Assembly (NCBI GenBank): GCA_016839605.1
Contig: JAEOTX010000106.1
Location: forward strand, 1 to 37,616
Source of the DNA: Candidatus Thorarchaeota archaeon
GTDB taxonomy: Archaea > Asgardarchaeota > Thorarchaeia > Thorarchaeales > Thorarchaeaceae
Direction of reading: 5' to 3'
Length of the DNA: 37,616 bases
The notes under the pieces were generated by a model. That model was not told the origin of the DNA and did not search any database. It saw nothing but the letters and a program-made list of their open reading frames with translations. Shown here in pieces: positions 1-7,287 of the stretch. The first letter of the stretch is position 1. The number at the start of each line of letters is the position of its first letter. Made by a program: the position numbers and the translations under genes.

Positions 1-41
1 GGTCACGTTACTTTTGCTTTTGGACAAGGCCTCATTATCAT

Positions 42-605
42 ATGGAAGTCATGGATCCAAATCACTTCCAGAGGTCATCTCAGTCATTCCCACTTGATCT
101 TAGATTTGGAGCAGCTCAAGTTATTTCCGGAGAGGACACGAACAAGTTTGAATGTGAAGTGATTAGTTGTACAAGAGATACAATCGTTGTTGTACCAAGA
201 AACAACGCGTTCGCAAAAGCTGGCGACATCTACGGTCATCTTGCTGTATTGGGTGATGATCGCAATATAGGACTCATTGATGCAGGCATTCCGCACTATG
301 GGCATGGAGGAGTAATCGGAGATAGCATAATTCAAACTGGTGAAGCAATTAGAGTTTGGAACACTGATGTTGGACAAGCTACTGATTCAAGAGAGGGAAT
401 GACTGTGTTCTCAACCTATTCGAACGTTAGTGTGTTTCTAGGTCAAAACAGAATGCGGGGAATTTCGCATCATCTTTATTCAAAACATCAGCTGGCAAAT
501 AAGCATCCACCAATCTTCTTGATACCCGCTCTTTACGGACAGTATGAGGGCAGATTGAATGAAGGTGATTGGTTCGTGCTATCACTTTCTATTCAGGAAA
601 CATAA
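42..605 (+). CDS. Hypothetical protein, 187 aa, unrecognised
   Basis: I do not recognise this family. The protein is soluble: no signal peptide, no membrane segment and no cysteine cluster. It is rich in Gly, Asp and beta-type residues, with a stretch GHGGVIGDS near residue 88 that looks like a loop of a beta-rich fold. The frame stays open to the left edge of the window, so the true start could lie further upstream. However, the residues before ATG 42 are rich in Trp, Cys and Tyr and do not look like protein, so ATG 42 (or ATG 51) is preferred. It converges with the small secreted protein at 728-991, with a strong hairpin between the two stops. Existence as a gene is moderately sure; function is unknown. 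Confidence 0.6.
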   Translation: MEVMDPNHFQRSSQSFPLDLRFGAAQVISGEDTNKFECEVISCTRDTIVVVPRNNAFAKAGDIYGHLAVLGDDRNIGLIDAGIPHYGHGGVIGDSIIQTGEAIRVWNTDVGQATDSREGMTVFSTYSNVSVFLGQNRMRGISHHLYSKHQLANKHPPIFLIPALYGQYEGRLNEGDWFVLSLSIQET

Positions 606-662
606 TTGAATAGCGGACGGCGGAGGTCTTTCATTCTTGTCTATGGAAAAATAGAAAAAGAT

Positions 663-688
663 AGAGAGGAGCGGCTAAACTCCTCTCT
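663..688. terminator. Perfect 9-bp stem-loop between convergent genes
   Basis: AGAGAGGAG at 663-671 and CTCCTCTCT at 680-688 are exact reverse complements around an 8-nt loop. The element lies between the stop of the gene ending at 605 and the stop of the minus-strand gene ending at 728. It could act as a bidirectional 3'-end or terminator structure. An A-run follows at 704-710 but there is no long U-tract next to the stem on the plus strand, so termination is inferred from position and symmetry. Confidence 0.55.
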
Positions 689-727
689 GCTAAGGGGTGT
701 CCCTAAAAAACGGGATGTCATACACCC

Positions 728-991
728 TCACTTGAAATCATATGCGGAGAAACCGAGGCCGCCAGCCCCATCTACAACATCGTATGAGCCAGGATCTTCA
801 TGGATTTCAATTGGAACTCTACGATGGATCTCCTTTGGCACTGGTTCTCGGTCCACAGTAGTATCATCCCCGCCTGAATCGTCTAGGCATGGTGTCGCAG
901 ACATAGTGTACTTTGCACTAGCGAACACAGCCATAGCTGACAGAGCAAGAAGGAAGACTACTCCCGCTGCAAATATAGTCTTTTTATTCAA
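728..991 (-). CDS. Small secreted protein with signal peptide, 87 aa
   Basis: The N-terminus has two lysines, then a hydrophobic core of about 20 residues ending in VFASA, a good signal-peptidase I site before Lys27. The mature part is about 60 residues, acidic, Gly-rich and Pro-rich, with a single Cys near residue 35. No family is recognised. The start is TTG at 991, preceded by a purine-rich GAGGAGAG element about 11-12 nt upstream; no ATG lies in frame before the signal peptide. It is probably exported and may sit at the cell surface. The overlapping plus-strand frame at 606-1055 is a shadow. Confidence that it is real rests on the clear signal peptide. Confidence 0.62.
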   Translation of the reverse strand: MNKKTIFAAGVVFLLALSAMAVFASAKYTMSATPCLDDSGGDDTTVDREPVPKEIHRRVPIEIHEDPGSYDVVDGAGGLGFSAYDFK

Positions 992-1142
992 GATTACCTA
1001 CTCTCCTCTATTGGATGCTTTGCGGTCAAATTCGTGCCGCTGCCAACAACGCTGACAGTTGTCCTGAGGTCTGCGAAGAGCGATCCCTTCCAAAAACAAA
1101 GGGTCCGTGCAATCCGAGCTTCCGAAGACATTGAATTTAACC

Positions 1143-1174
1143 ACGTAATAGTATTACGTAAACTACTATATATG
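1143..1174 (+). promoter_or_regulatory. Palindromic operator copy 1 followed by TATA-like box
   Basis: ACGTAATAGTATTACGT at 1143-1159 is a perfect 8+1+8 inverted repeat, the best of three copies in this intergenic region. A TATA-like stretch (about 1164-1174) follows immediately, so the palindrome covers the expected BRE/upstream promoter position. A short frame (1227-1316) lies downstream at a plausible leader distance. It probably binds the RHH protein encoded at 1571-1903; that is inferred from position. Confidence 0.6.
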
Positions 1175-1226
1175 TATTTTGCTGCCATGTTACAGATAGA
1201 CAAAAGCCTTGTATGACTTGAAAGCG

Positions 1227-1316
1227 ATGGCGAAAACAGAGAGAAGGAGGGCGGAACCTTCAAGCCCGGCACTTCGAGAACGCAAGGAAGGCAAGAACTT
1301 TGTCCTTTACACTTGA
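1227..1316 (+). CDS. Possible 29-aa mini-ORF or remnant of a duplicated RHH gene
   Basis: ATG at 1227 opens a 29-codon frame ending TGA at 1314-1316, between operator copies 1 and 2. The peptide is very basic. Aligned without gaps to the N-terminus of the RHH protein at 1571 it shares M1, A2, R6 and the L16-R17-E18 triplet, suggesting a decayed duplicate or a truncated paralogue. The predicted transcript from the TATA-like box at 1164-1174 would start near 1195 and include it. No convincing SD is seen. It is too short for a firm call. Confidence 0.25.
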   Translation: MAKTERRRAEPSSPALRERKEGKNFVLYT

Positions 1317-1323
1317 AGATTCC

Positions 1324-1352
1324 ACGTGATAGTATTACAAATTACATATATG
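1324..1352 (+). promoter_or_regulatory. Palindromic operator copy 2 followed by TATA-like box
   Basis: ACGTGATAGTATTACAA at 1324-1340 is an imperfect version of the same 17-bp inverted repeat, followed by ACATATATGT at about 1344-1352. It starts 181 bp after copy 1 with the same orientation and nearly the same spacing to the TATA-like box. The following 150 bp carry no convincing reading frame. Confidence 0.5.
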
Positions 1353-1501
1353 TCTTGTGGCTGGGCCTTAATACGAAGAGAATCGTTAACTAGCCTGTGT
1401 TTTGCAACTAAGGCCATTGATAGTTATCAGAACACGGTGATCCATTCCGTATGGTAAATCCAATTTAGTAAATCCTCATGAAGGACTAATAGCAACTTAG
1501 A

Positions 1502-1532
1502 TTGTAATAGTGTTACGTAGAAAGATATATTA
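1502..1532 (+). promoter_or_regulatory. Palindromic operator copy 3 and promoter of the RHH gene
   Basis: TTGTAATAGTGTTACGT at 1502-1518 matches copies 1 and 2, and GATATATTA follows at about 1524-1532. A start site some 25 nt further would fall near 1555, shortly before the SD GGTGAT (1562-1567) and ATG 1571. The arrangement fits autoregulation by the product of the gene it precedes. Confidence 0.6.
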
Positions 1533-1570
1533 GAATCCAATTCAATGAATATACGAACACTGGTGATTAT

Positions 1571-1903
1571 ATGGCCGATAAGAAACGTACATCGAAAGGC
1601 GCTGCACAGCTCAGCTTAAGAGAAGAACTCCTTGGGCAACTATCAGCAGAGGAATTTGGTCTAAAGAAACGAGAGATATCGGTGATGACCCGAATGAGCT
1701 CGGATATTGTTGAGATTCTTGACGCTCTTGTCGAACTTGAGATTTTCAAGAGTCGATCTGAAGCGGTTGCTGCTTTCGTTGAAAAGGCAATAACATCTCG
1801 TCACGATCTATTTGGTGAGATAAAGGTACAGGCTAAAGAGATTACTCGCATGCGCGAAACCGCAAAGCGTCTCGCCTTCAAAGCAATGCAGGACAAGGGC
1901 TAA
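1571..1903 (+). CDS. Ribbon-helix-helix transcriptional regulator, 110 aa
   Basis: A Lys-rich N-terminus of about 30 residues is followed by the pattern of an RHH (CopG/Arc-like) DNA-binding domain at about 34-75: beta strand ISVMTRM, helix A SSDIVEILDALVELEIF, the turn KSRSEAV and helix B ending in FVEKAI. A charged C-terminal helix of about 30 residues follows. RHH proteins are dimers or tetramers that insert the paired strands into the major groove at palindromic sites. The start ATG 1571 has SD GGTGAT four bases upstream. Three TATA-linked palindromes lie just upstream, so negative autoregulation is the simplest reading. It converges with the membrane protein ending at 2046. Fold call is fairly sure; ligand and regulon are unknown. 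Confidence 0.8.
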   Translation: MADKKRTSKGAAQLSLREELLGQLSAEEFGLKKREISVMTRMSSDIVEILDALVELEIFKSRSEAVAAFVEKAITSRHDLFGEIKVQAKEITRMRETAKRLAFKAMQDKG

Positions 1904-1912
1904 TTCAAGACA

Positions 1913-1980
1913 TGCACTTCGGTGCAGCAGGATTCGTGGCGGAATGGTGGCGGGCCCTAAGTAGTTAGTAGCTGATTTTT
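1913..1980 (+). terminator. UUCG hairpin and T-runs downstream of the RHH gene
   Basis: TGCAC (1913-1917) and GTGCA (1922-1926) pair around a TTCG tetraloop ten bases after the stop. A T-run follows at about 1974-1980 and another near 2004. Archaeal termination usually depends on U-tracts, so the T-runs are the likelier functional part. Confidence 0.4.
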
Positions 1981-2045
1981 CGTTCGCCCTAAAGCATCAG
2001 TTCGATTTTTGACACTCGACTTGATTCCAATGATATGAAACTGAC

Positions 2046-2726
2046 TCATTCCCAGACTTGAGATGACTGAACCCAGTCAGTATCAACTAGTACGATTGGC
2101 CCTCTTTGATGCTCATTGAGAAACAGGATTATCGCAAGAATTCCCGCGATTAATCCAATCGCCTGAGCAAGAATGAATGCTTGAAGTATGGCGAAGAGAG
2201 CAATCAGAAAATAGGAAACTGGCCAAATTGCTTCTATGAGACCATATGCCGTGAAGACAGTTGGTTGAGGGGCTCTATAACGAAGTCGCAAGAGGGTGAT
2301 GCCAAAAATAATTGACACCGCAGCACTAAGAGCGAAGAATCCTAAGCTGAATAGCACCAGAGTTTCGAGAGGCATCATGGCAATGAAATAGGTATTGGCG
2401 GCTTCATCAAGAATCAGAAGAACACCTTCTAGAATGGCTACCAGAACTAGGATCGATGACCTATACTGGATTGAAAGCCCGTATACCCCTAGAATCACAA
2501 GAACCGCAGCGGTTGTCCTAGCCAAAATCATTATGCTAGATATGACCACAACGAGTTCAGTAAAGGGCATGGGACCAATAGGCCGAACGAAAATCAGAGA
2601 GGAAATTGTGCCAAATAGCCCTATGATACTACCAAGCAGTCCAGCAAGAATGAAGAGTCTGGGATTTCGCCCAGTATCAGATAGACTGTCGTCTATAGTC
2701 TGGTAATAGCGTTCTTCGCCCATCAA
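2046..2726 (-). CDS. Polytopic membrane protein of unknown function, 226 aa
   Basis: After a polar N-terminus of about 22 residues, the protein is almost entirely hydrophobic, with about six membrane segments (roughly residues 24-47, 55-83, 89-107, 117-147, 160-185 and 186-205). It ends in a short hydrophilic tail. No transport, enzyme or redox motif can be identified. ATG ATG at 2726/2723 is preceded by GAGGGT. It is divergent from the radical SAM gene and convergent with the RHH gene, so it looks monocistronic. A small integral membrane protein without assigned function. Confidence 0.7.
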   Translation of the reverse strand: MMGEERYYQTIDDSLSDTGRNPRLFILAGLLGSIIGLFGTISSLIFVRPIGPMPFTELVVVISSIMILARTTAAVLVILGVYGLSIQYRSSILVLVAILEGVLLILDEAANTYFIAMMPLETLVLFSLGFFALSAAVSIIFGITLLRLRYRAPQPTVFTAYGLIEAIWPVSYFLIALFAILQAFILAQAIGLIAGILAIILFLNEHQRGPIVLVDTDWVQSSQVWE

Positions 2727-2839
2727 TAGACCCTCAACTGAATCTCAATCTCCATGAATAAGATTACAAGAAAAGGAATAAACCTTTGCCGCCAAGGATA
2801 TGGCGATATGGTTAAAGCGGAAGGAAATCACCTTCGACA

Positions 2840-3829
2840 ATGGTAGCATTGGTCGAGAGAATTCGTCTTTCTATCGGAACAGCAATTCAGATGGGATTAG
2901 AATCTGGCAAGATGGACGACTTCTTCTCAACAGCTTTCCTCATGACCTATGCTGAGGGGAAGTGTTCTGCGAATTGCGCCTTTTGCCCACAAGCTAGAGA
3001 AAGCAAATCATCGTCAGATCGATTATCCAGAATCGCTTGGCCAGAATACAATTGGAACGAAGTGGCTGGACGGCTCTCAGATGATACTTCCTTCAAACGT
3101 GTATGCATCCAGGTTCTGAATACACCTGATGTAGTAGATGAGGTAGAAAAGATAATCGAGCTTCTCAGAACTGAAACATCAATTCCAATCTCAGTTTCCA
3201 TTCATCCTTTAACAATAGGTCAGATGAAACGAATTCATGACGCGGGCGCTGACAGTATCGGCATCGCATTTGATGCCTGTACAGAGTCACTCTTTGAATC
3301 TGTTAAGGGAAACGGCCGAGGATCAACTTACAGATGGCAAAGTCACATCGAAGCCTTATCCAATGCCATTGAGGTGTTTGGTGAAGGAAATGTGGCTACG
3401 CATCTAATAATAGGGTTAGGTGAGTCTGAGGCAGAAATTGTAGAGTTCTTGAAGATGATGAAGGCTCGCAATATCCGGGTTGGCCTATTTGCTTTCACTA
3501 ACATTCGTGGAACCGCCATGGAGAATAGGAAACAACCCGACCTCTCGAAGTACAGACGGGTTCAGGTTACTCATTATCTACTTTCAAATGAAATCATTAC
3601 CGAAGACCAAATCGGAGTGACGGAAGCTGGTGCTATTCAGCTCGCTCTACCACCGTCACATTTGAAGCAAATCTTATCATCAGGGGCTGCATTTCAGACA
3701 TCTGGCTGCAAAGACTGCAACCGCCCCTACTATAATGAACGTCCTAGTGGCCCACTTTATAATTATCCGCGACCACTTACACAAGAAGAGGCTATTGAAG
3801 CCATTGCAGCGACTGGACTGGTGACCTGA
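2840..3829 (+). CDS. Radical SAM protein, LipS-like lipoyl synthase subunit candidate
   Basis: The radical SAM motif CSANCAFC gives Cys42, Cys46 and Cys49 to bind a [4Fe-4S] cluster that cleaves S-adenosylmethionine. A TIM-barrel pattern follows, with GLGESEAE near 196. Near the C-terminus SGCKDCNRPYYNERP supplies Cys290 and Cys293, possible ligands of an auxiliary cluster. The gene is followed one base after its stop by lplA and then lplB. This matches the archaeal two-component lipoyl synthases LipS1/LipS2, biotin-synthase-like radical SAM proteins that insert sulfur into protein-bound octanoate. Only one such gene is present here; I cannot say which subunit it is, and a partner would have to be elsewhere. 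A small stem (2820-2824 with 2831-2835) lies just before ATG 2840. Radical SAM is certain; lipoyl synthase is inferred from context and motifs. Confidence 0.78.
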   Translation: MVALVERIRLSIGTAIQMGLESGKMDDFFSTAFLMTYAEGKCSANCAFCPQARESKSSSDRLSRIAWPEYNWNEVAGRLSDDTSFKRVCIQVLNTPDVVDEVEKIIELLRTETSIPISVSIHPLTIGQMKRIHDAGADSIGIAFDACTESLFESVKGNGRGSTYRWQSHIEALSNAIEVFGEGNVATHLIIGLGESEAEIVEFLKMMKARNIRVGLFAFTNIRGTAMENRKQPDLSKYRRVQVTHYLLSNEIITEDQIGVTEAGAIQLALPPSHLKQILSSGAAFQTSGCKDCNRPYYNERPSGPLYNYPRPLTQEEAIEAIAATGLVT

Positions 3830-3830
3830 G

Positions 3831-4598
3831 ATGGAAGAAATTCGCTTCCTCGACCTTGATACAAACAATGCACACACGAATATGGCAATTGATGAATCGA
3901 TTATGTTGGCCTTGAAGGATGGTCTTGTTCCTCCAACTCTTCGTCTATATCGATGGAACCCTTCTGCTGTTTCTATTGGGACCTTTCAAGGGATGACCGA
4001 GGAGGTGGATCTGGACTTCTGCAGGAGCCGTGAAATCGATTACATCAGGCGAATCACAGGAGGAGGGGCTGTCTATCATGACTATGAGGGTGAAATCACT
4101 TACAGCATTATCTTGCCTAGGGGGCACAAGCTAGCTCCAGACGATATTCTTGAGTCTTACCGCGTTCTTTGTGGGGGAGTGGTCAAGGGCCTCGAACATC
4201 TGGGTATTGAAGCTGAATTCAAACCCATAAACGACGTAATTGCAGGAGGAAAGAAGGTTTCAGGAAACGCCCAAACAAGAAGGCATTCATGTGTACTCCA
4301 ACATGGTACCACCTTGCTTGATCTTGATGTTGAAACAATGTTCTCAGTCTTGAAGGTGCCTCAAGAGAAGATTTCTGACAAGATGATTGCAGACGTGAAG
4401 GAACGTGTGACCTCCGTCAGAGACCTCTTAGAACGGGAAGTCAAATTTGACGAGCTTAGAGAGGCACTGGCAGTTGGTTTCGCTGAAGCATTAGATGTCA
4501 GACTTGTGCCAGGGAGCATGACGGTGTCTGAGATTGAATCTGCAGAACGAATTGCATCTGAGAGATATAGTCGAGATGAGTGGAACCTCAAGAGGTGA
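3831..4598 (+). CDS. lplA: Lipoate-protein ligase A, catalytic subunit
   Basis: The protein is the catalytic domain of the biotin/lipoate ligase (BPL_LplA_LipB) fold, 255 aa. Visible motifs are RRITGGGAVYHD at residues 73-84, which binds lipoyl-AMP or octanoyl-AMP, and NDVIAGGKKVSGNAQ at about 134-148 with the conserved lysine (141/142). Such enzymes activate lipoate or octanoate with ATP and transfer it to a lysine of E2 or GcvH proteins. It lacks the C-terminal accessory domain of long bacterial LplA, which is supplied by the next gene, as in Thermoplasma. ATG 3831 begins one base after the stop of the radical SAM gene, indicating translational coupling. Family assignment is secure. Confidence 0.92.
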   Translation: MEEIRFLDLDTNNAHTNMAIDESIMLALKDGLVPPTLRLYRWNPSAVSIGTFQGMTEEVDLDFCRSREIDYIRRITGGGAVYHDYEGEITYSIILPRGHKLAPDDILESYRVLCGGVVKGLEHLGIEAEFKPINDVIAGGKKVSGNAQTRRHSCVLQHGTTLLDLDVETMFSVLKVPQEKISDKMIADVKERVTSVRDLLEREVKFDELREALAVGFAEALDVRLVPGSMTVSEIESAERIASERYSRDEWNLKR

Positions 4599-4600
4599 TC

Positions 4601-4897
4601 ATGATGAGCTACTACAGTCACAAAGTTCCTGGGGGGAAGCTCATCAAAGTCAGAATTGAGTCAAAGGATGATTTCATTCAAGCAATCACTCTCCTCGGAG
4701 ATTTCTTCTTACATCCCGAGGACATATTGGAGGAATTGGAGGAGTCTCTTTTGGGTGTTCAGCTTACTGAGGATTCCATTGTTGAAAAGCTCCAGACAGT
4801 TTTGAAAAACAACAAAGCAATACTAATCGGTGCAAATGCAACCGACTTCGCTCAAGCTATTATATCAGCATGGAGAGCGTCAGACCGTAACTCATAA
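4601..4897 (+). CDS. lplB: Lipoate-protein ligase accessory subunit LplB
   Basis: About 98 residues matching the stand-alone C-terminal domain of lipoate ligase. It opens with a YYSHKVPGGKLIKVRIE strand pair, continues with GDFFLHPEDILEELEESL, and ends in a helix (TDFAQAIISAW). In archaea with split ligases LplB is needed with LplA for lipoate adenylation. The frame could be read from GTG 4580, inside lplA, but ATG 4601 has SD GAGGTGA ideally placed and gives the family N-terminus, so it is chosen. It begins two bases after the lplA stop. Confidence 0.85.
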   Translation: MMSYYSHKVPGGKLIKVRIESKDDFIQAITLLGDFFLHPEDILEELEESLLGVQLTEDSIVEKLQTVLKNNKAILIGANATDFAQAIISAWRASDRNS

Positions 4898-4932
4898 CAA
4901 TCGGCAACGCGCCAGAAAGTTAGTGACTTGCA

Positions 4933-5802
4933 TTGAAGCTAGCTAGATTTGTAGAAGGATCAAGAGTCGTCGTCGGACTTGTGATTGATGACCATGTCGA
5001 CGTATATGAGGCTCTGGGATCTGACCCATTCGGTGACTACATTGAGCAATTTCAACCAGATGAAATTGAACTGAGTGATTTTATAAAAGCGCAAATAGAA
5101 GGGCAGGAGTCGTTGTCCTATGATTTGTCATGGGTGGAGCCCCGATTCATTATGCCTATGGTCCCTTCTGAAGTATGGGCCGCAGGAGTGACGTACAAGC
5201 GTAGTGTGGAGGCTCGTGAGGATGAAACCGGTGTAAAGGGAATATACGACATGGTTTACGAATCCGAGCGTCCAGAGATTCTAATCAAGGGACTTGGTTA
5301 CAGAACTGTAGGTCCAAATGATATCATATGTATTAGGAGCGATGCCACTTGGAACGTTCCTGAACCAGAATTTACTCTTGTCTACGGAGAGAAGAATGTT
5401 GTAGCATATATGATTGGAAATGATGTCAGCTCTAGAGATATAGAAGGGGAGAATCCCCTATATCTACCCCAGGCCAAAGTGTGGCGTAACTCTTGTGCAA
5501 TTGGTCCATATCTCGTCACAGCTGATGAAGTGAAAGATCCGCGAAACGTAGGCATATCCTTGGTCATCCATCGCGATGGTGAGGTAGTATTCTCAGGTGA
5601 AACAAGCACCGCAAACATGAAGCGCAAGTTCGAAGAGCTGACAACGCATCTCTTCAGAGACAATCCAGTCCCCAGAGGTGCTATTATGTTGACTGGCGTA
5701 GGAGTCGTTCCTCCTGACGACTTCTCGCTCAAACATGGTGACCTAGTAGAAATCACCATGGAAGGACTAGGAACCATGCGTAACTACGTGCAGCAGCTCT
5801 AA
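4933..5802 (+). CDS. FAH-family enzyme, 2-keto-3-deoxy-arabinonate dehydratase-like
   Basis: Fumarylacetoacetate hydrolase-family protein of 289 aa. Metal-ligand motifs are EPEF (Glu144, Glu146), NDVSSRDIE (Asp164) and LPQAKVW (Lys182). The spacing and the sequence around GENPLYLPQAK resemble archaeal 2-dehydro-3-deoxy-D-arabinonate dehydratase more than true fumarylacetoacetases. That enzyme removes water from a 2-keto-3-deoxy sugar acid in pentose oxidation, but no other pentose gene is nearby, so the substrate is open. The N-terminal domain covers about residues 1-65. The start is TTG 4933, giving the family-typical MKLARF opening; there is no ATG alternative nearby. The stop overlaps the next ATG by one base. 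Confidence 0.75.
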   Translation: MKLARFVEGSRVVVGLVIDDHVDVYEALGSDPFGDYIEQFQPDEIELSDFIKAQIEGQESLSYDLSWVEPRFIMPMVPSEVWAAGVTYKRSVEAREDETGVKGIYDMVYESERPEILIKGLGYRTVGPNDIICIRSDATWNVPEPEFTLVYGEKNVVAYMIGNDVSSRDIEGENPLYLPQAKVWRNSCAIGPYLVTADEVKDPRNVGISLVIHRDGEVVFSGETSTANMKRKFEELTTHLFRDNPVPRGAIMLTGVGVVPPDDFSLKHGDLVEITMEGLGTMRNYVQQL

Positions 5803-6215
5803 TGCATCTTCCATTCCTGCAAAGAGTGAAATACTCAAACACATTGCACAGCATGATAGCAATGTCTGTGTATGATGATGACAAGAAGATAAAGAAGATT
5901 GACGATGACATTGACAAGTTCAAGGATGAGCTTCGTCTAGCAGAATCGCAGCTACAAGGATTAGACTCTCGCCTCGATGCGGACATTGAACGGTTCCGCA
6001 GTATCGTTAAGGCACGACGAGATGAGTACAAGGCAGCTGAGGACGCTTGGAGGTCTGCAGACAAGGATTACGAGTTTGCCAAGAAGCAAAAAGACAAGCA
6101 GGTTTCAGACCTTAGGAAGCGTGTTGACCGGCTGAGAAAGCGAATCAAGGATGCAGCCAAGACTCGAGATAAGAGAATTCGCGAGATAGAGAAGGAGCGG
6201 CAAAAGCAACGATAA
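5802..6215 (+). CDS. Coiled-coil protein, 137 aa; possible broken reading frame at the 3' end
   Basis: From about residue 25 onward the sequence is highly charged with heptad-like Leu/Ile/Val spacing and many Lys, Arg, Asp and Glu, typical of a long coiled coil. ATG 5802 overlaps the upstream stop (TAATG), which favours coupling, but ATG 5853 or 5862 would remove an N-terminus that does not fit the coil. After TAA 6213-6215 the coiled-coil character resumes in another frame (6218-6286: VKKEKAKEKERLKNELSNEM). The gene may therefore have been longer and now carry an indel, or the sequence has an error there. No family or function is recognised. Confidence 0.6.
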   Translation: MHLPFLQRVKYSNTLHSMIAMSVYDDDKKIKKIDDDIDKFKDELRLAESQLQGLDSRLDADIERFRSIVKARRDEYKAAEDAWRSADKDYEFAKKQKDKQVSDLRKRVDRLRKRIKDAAKTRDKRIREIEKERQKQR

Positions 6216-6309
6216 GGGTGAAGAAAGAAAAGGCTAAAGAGAAGGAACGACTGAAGAACGAGCTTAGTAATGAAATGAGCCGCTAAGGGATTATGTTGGA
6301 GGATTCTCT

Positions 6310-7287
6310 ATGAATGCATACTTCATGATAGTGCTGCTGTCTTTCATTTTGTTTTTTGTAGTGTGGGGTCTCGGTTGGCTGCTTGAAACTCTCTCTAGCT
6401 ATGTTCTGAGCACGACCCGAAATCCAGGTTCAAGAGCATGGTACATGCTTGTTGGCCCTGGAGTTGCGCTACACGAGTCGTCTCATGCGCTAGGATGTGT
6501 CTTCACTAGGACTAAGGTGGTTGAGTTCAAGCCAATCAATGTGACAGTTCAGGATGATCGAATCATCCTGGGATATGTGCGCTATGTGAATCCAACAAGT
6601 TCACTCAAGAGAGCTGTCATAAACCTAGCACCTGTTGCAGTATCTCTTGTGCTTCTCACGTTCTTCGCTCTTGCTGCGACCTACTTGGTTCCAGGTTCGC
6701 ATCTTGGAGGAGAGGCTATTGATCTGTGGCAGACTCTTATTGCTATCAAGAGCGATCCTATAGCACTCAGCAATTGGATGCTTCCAGCGGAGCAGATTGG
6801 AGGATTTGTCTACGATTTCCTCTATGCATTCTCAGGGCTTACAGTCATCAATCCGCTTTTTTGGCTAGTGTCATTTCTAGCAATGACAATAATGTTCAGC
6901 AACGCACCCTCTGATGTTGATATCAGGAATGCCAAGACAGGTCTGATATTCATTGTAGTCTTCAATCTAATTTGGTTGGGTGTGGCATATGCTTTGCCTG
7001 CTGCTGGTTTTGCACTTTATGGCGTATATGAGCTTCTTGCTGTGATGTTTGCTCTTGCTATCGCGTTTGCAGCTCTCGGGTATGGATTCTTCATTCTAGT
7101 TGCTGGCCTTGCAAGGATAAAGACGCCTCTCCAGCTGATACCATTGCTTGGCTGCCTTGGATCTGGTATTGCACTCTCCTATCTTGCGATAGGAACCGCT
7201 GCATTTCAGACAGTTGTGGCAATCGGAGTCCTCGTCGTTCTAATGCTTATCCTCCTTATGGTGAAGAGTACAAGGGCAGAAGGGTAG
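6310..7287 (+). CDS. Polytopic membrane protein with HExxH, M50-like metallopeptidase candidate
   Basis: Membrane protein of 325 aa with about seven or eight hydrophobic segments (for example 5-30, 104-128, 178-197, 211-236, 238-266 and 290-318). The first loop carries HESSH at 55-59, the zinc-binding HExxH signature. A later NAPSDVDIRNA (198-208) offers Asp202 or Asp204 as the third zinc ligand, in the position occupied by Asp in site-2-type proteases. Such proteins cut substrates within the membrane. The substrate is unknown and proteolytic activity is inferred. ATG 6310 has GGAGGA seven bases upstream. It is followed by a roughly 300-bp noncoding stretch. Confidence 0.7.
   Translation: MNAYFMIVLLSFILFFVVWGLGWLLETLSSYVLSTTRNPGSRAWYMLVGPGVALHESSHALGCVFTRTKVVEFKPINVTVQDDRIILGYVRYVNPTSSLKRAVINLAPVAVSLVLLTFFALAATYLVPGSHLGGEAIDLWQTLIAIKSDPIALSNWMLPAEQIGGFVYDFLYAFSGLTVINPLFWLVSFLAMTIMFSNAPSDVDIRNAKTGLIFIVVFNLIWLGVAYALPAAGFALYGVYELLAVMFALAIAFAALGYGFFILVAGLARIKTPLQLIPLLGCLGSGIALSYLAIGTAAFQTVVAIGVLVVLMLILLMVKSTRAEG

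Noticed and set aside
606..1055. 149-codon plus-strand frame
   Set aside because: Antisense to the small secreted protein, which has a clean signal peptide; the frame itself has Arg/Ser/Pro-rich, non-protein-like composition.
994..1272. 92-codon minus-strand frame over operator copy 1
   Set aside because: It crosses the palindrome-TATA module, with no SD and no protein-like pattern.
1143..1518. CRISPR-like repeats
   Set aside because: Only three degenerate 17-bp copies about 180 bp apart, each beside a TATA-like box; not a repeat-spacer array.
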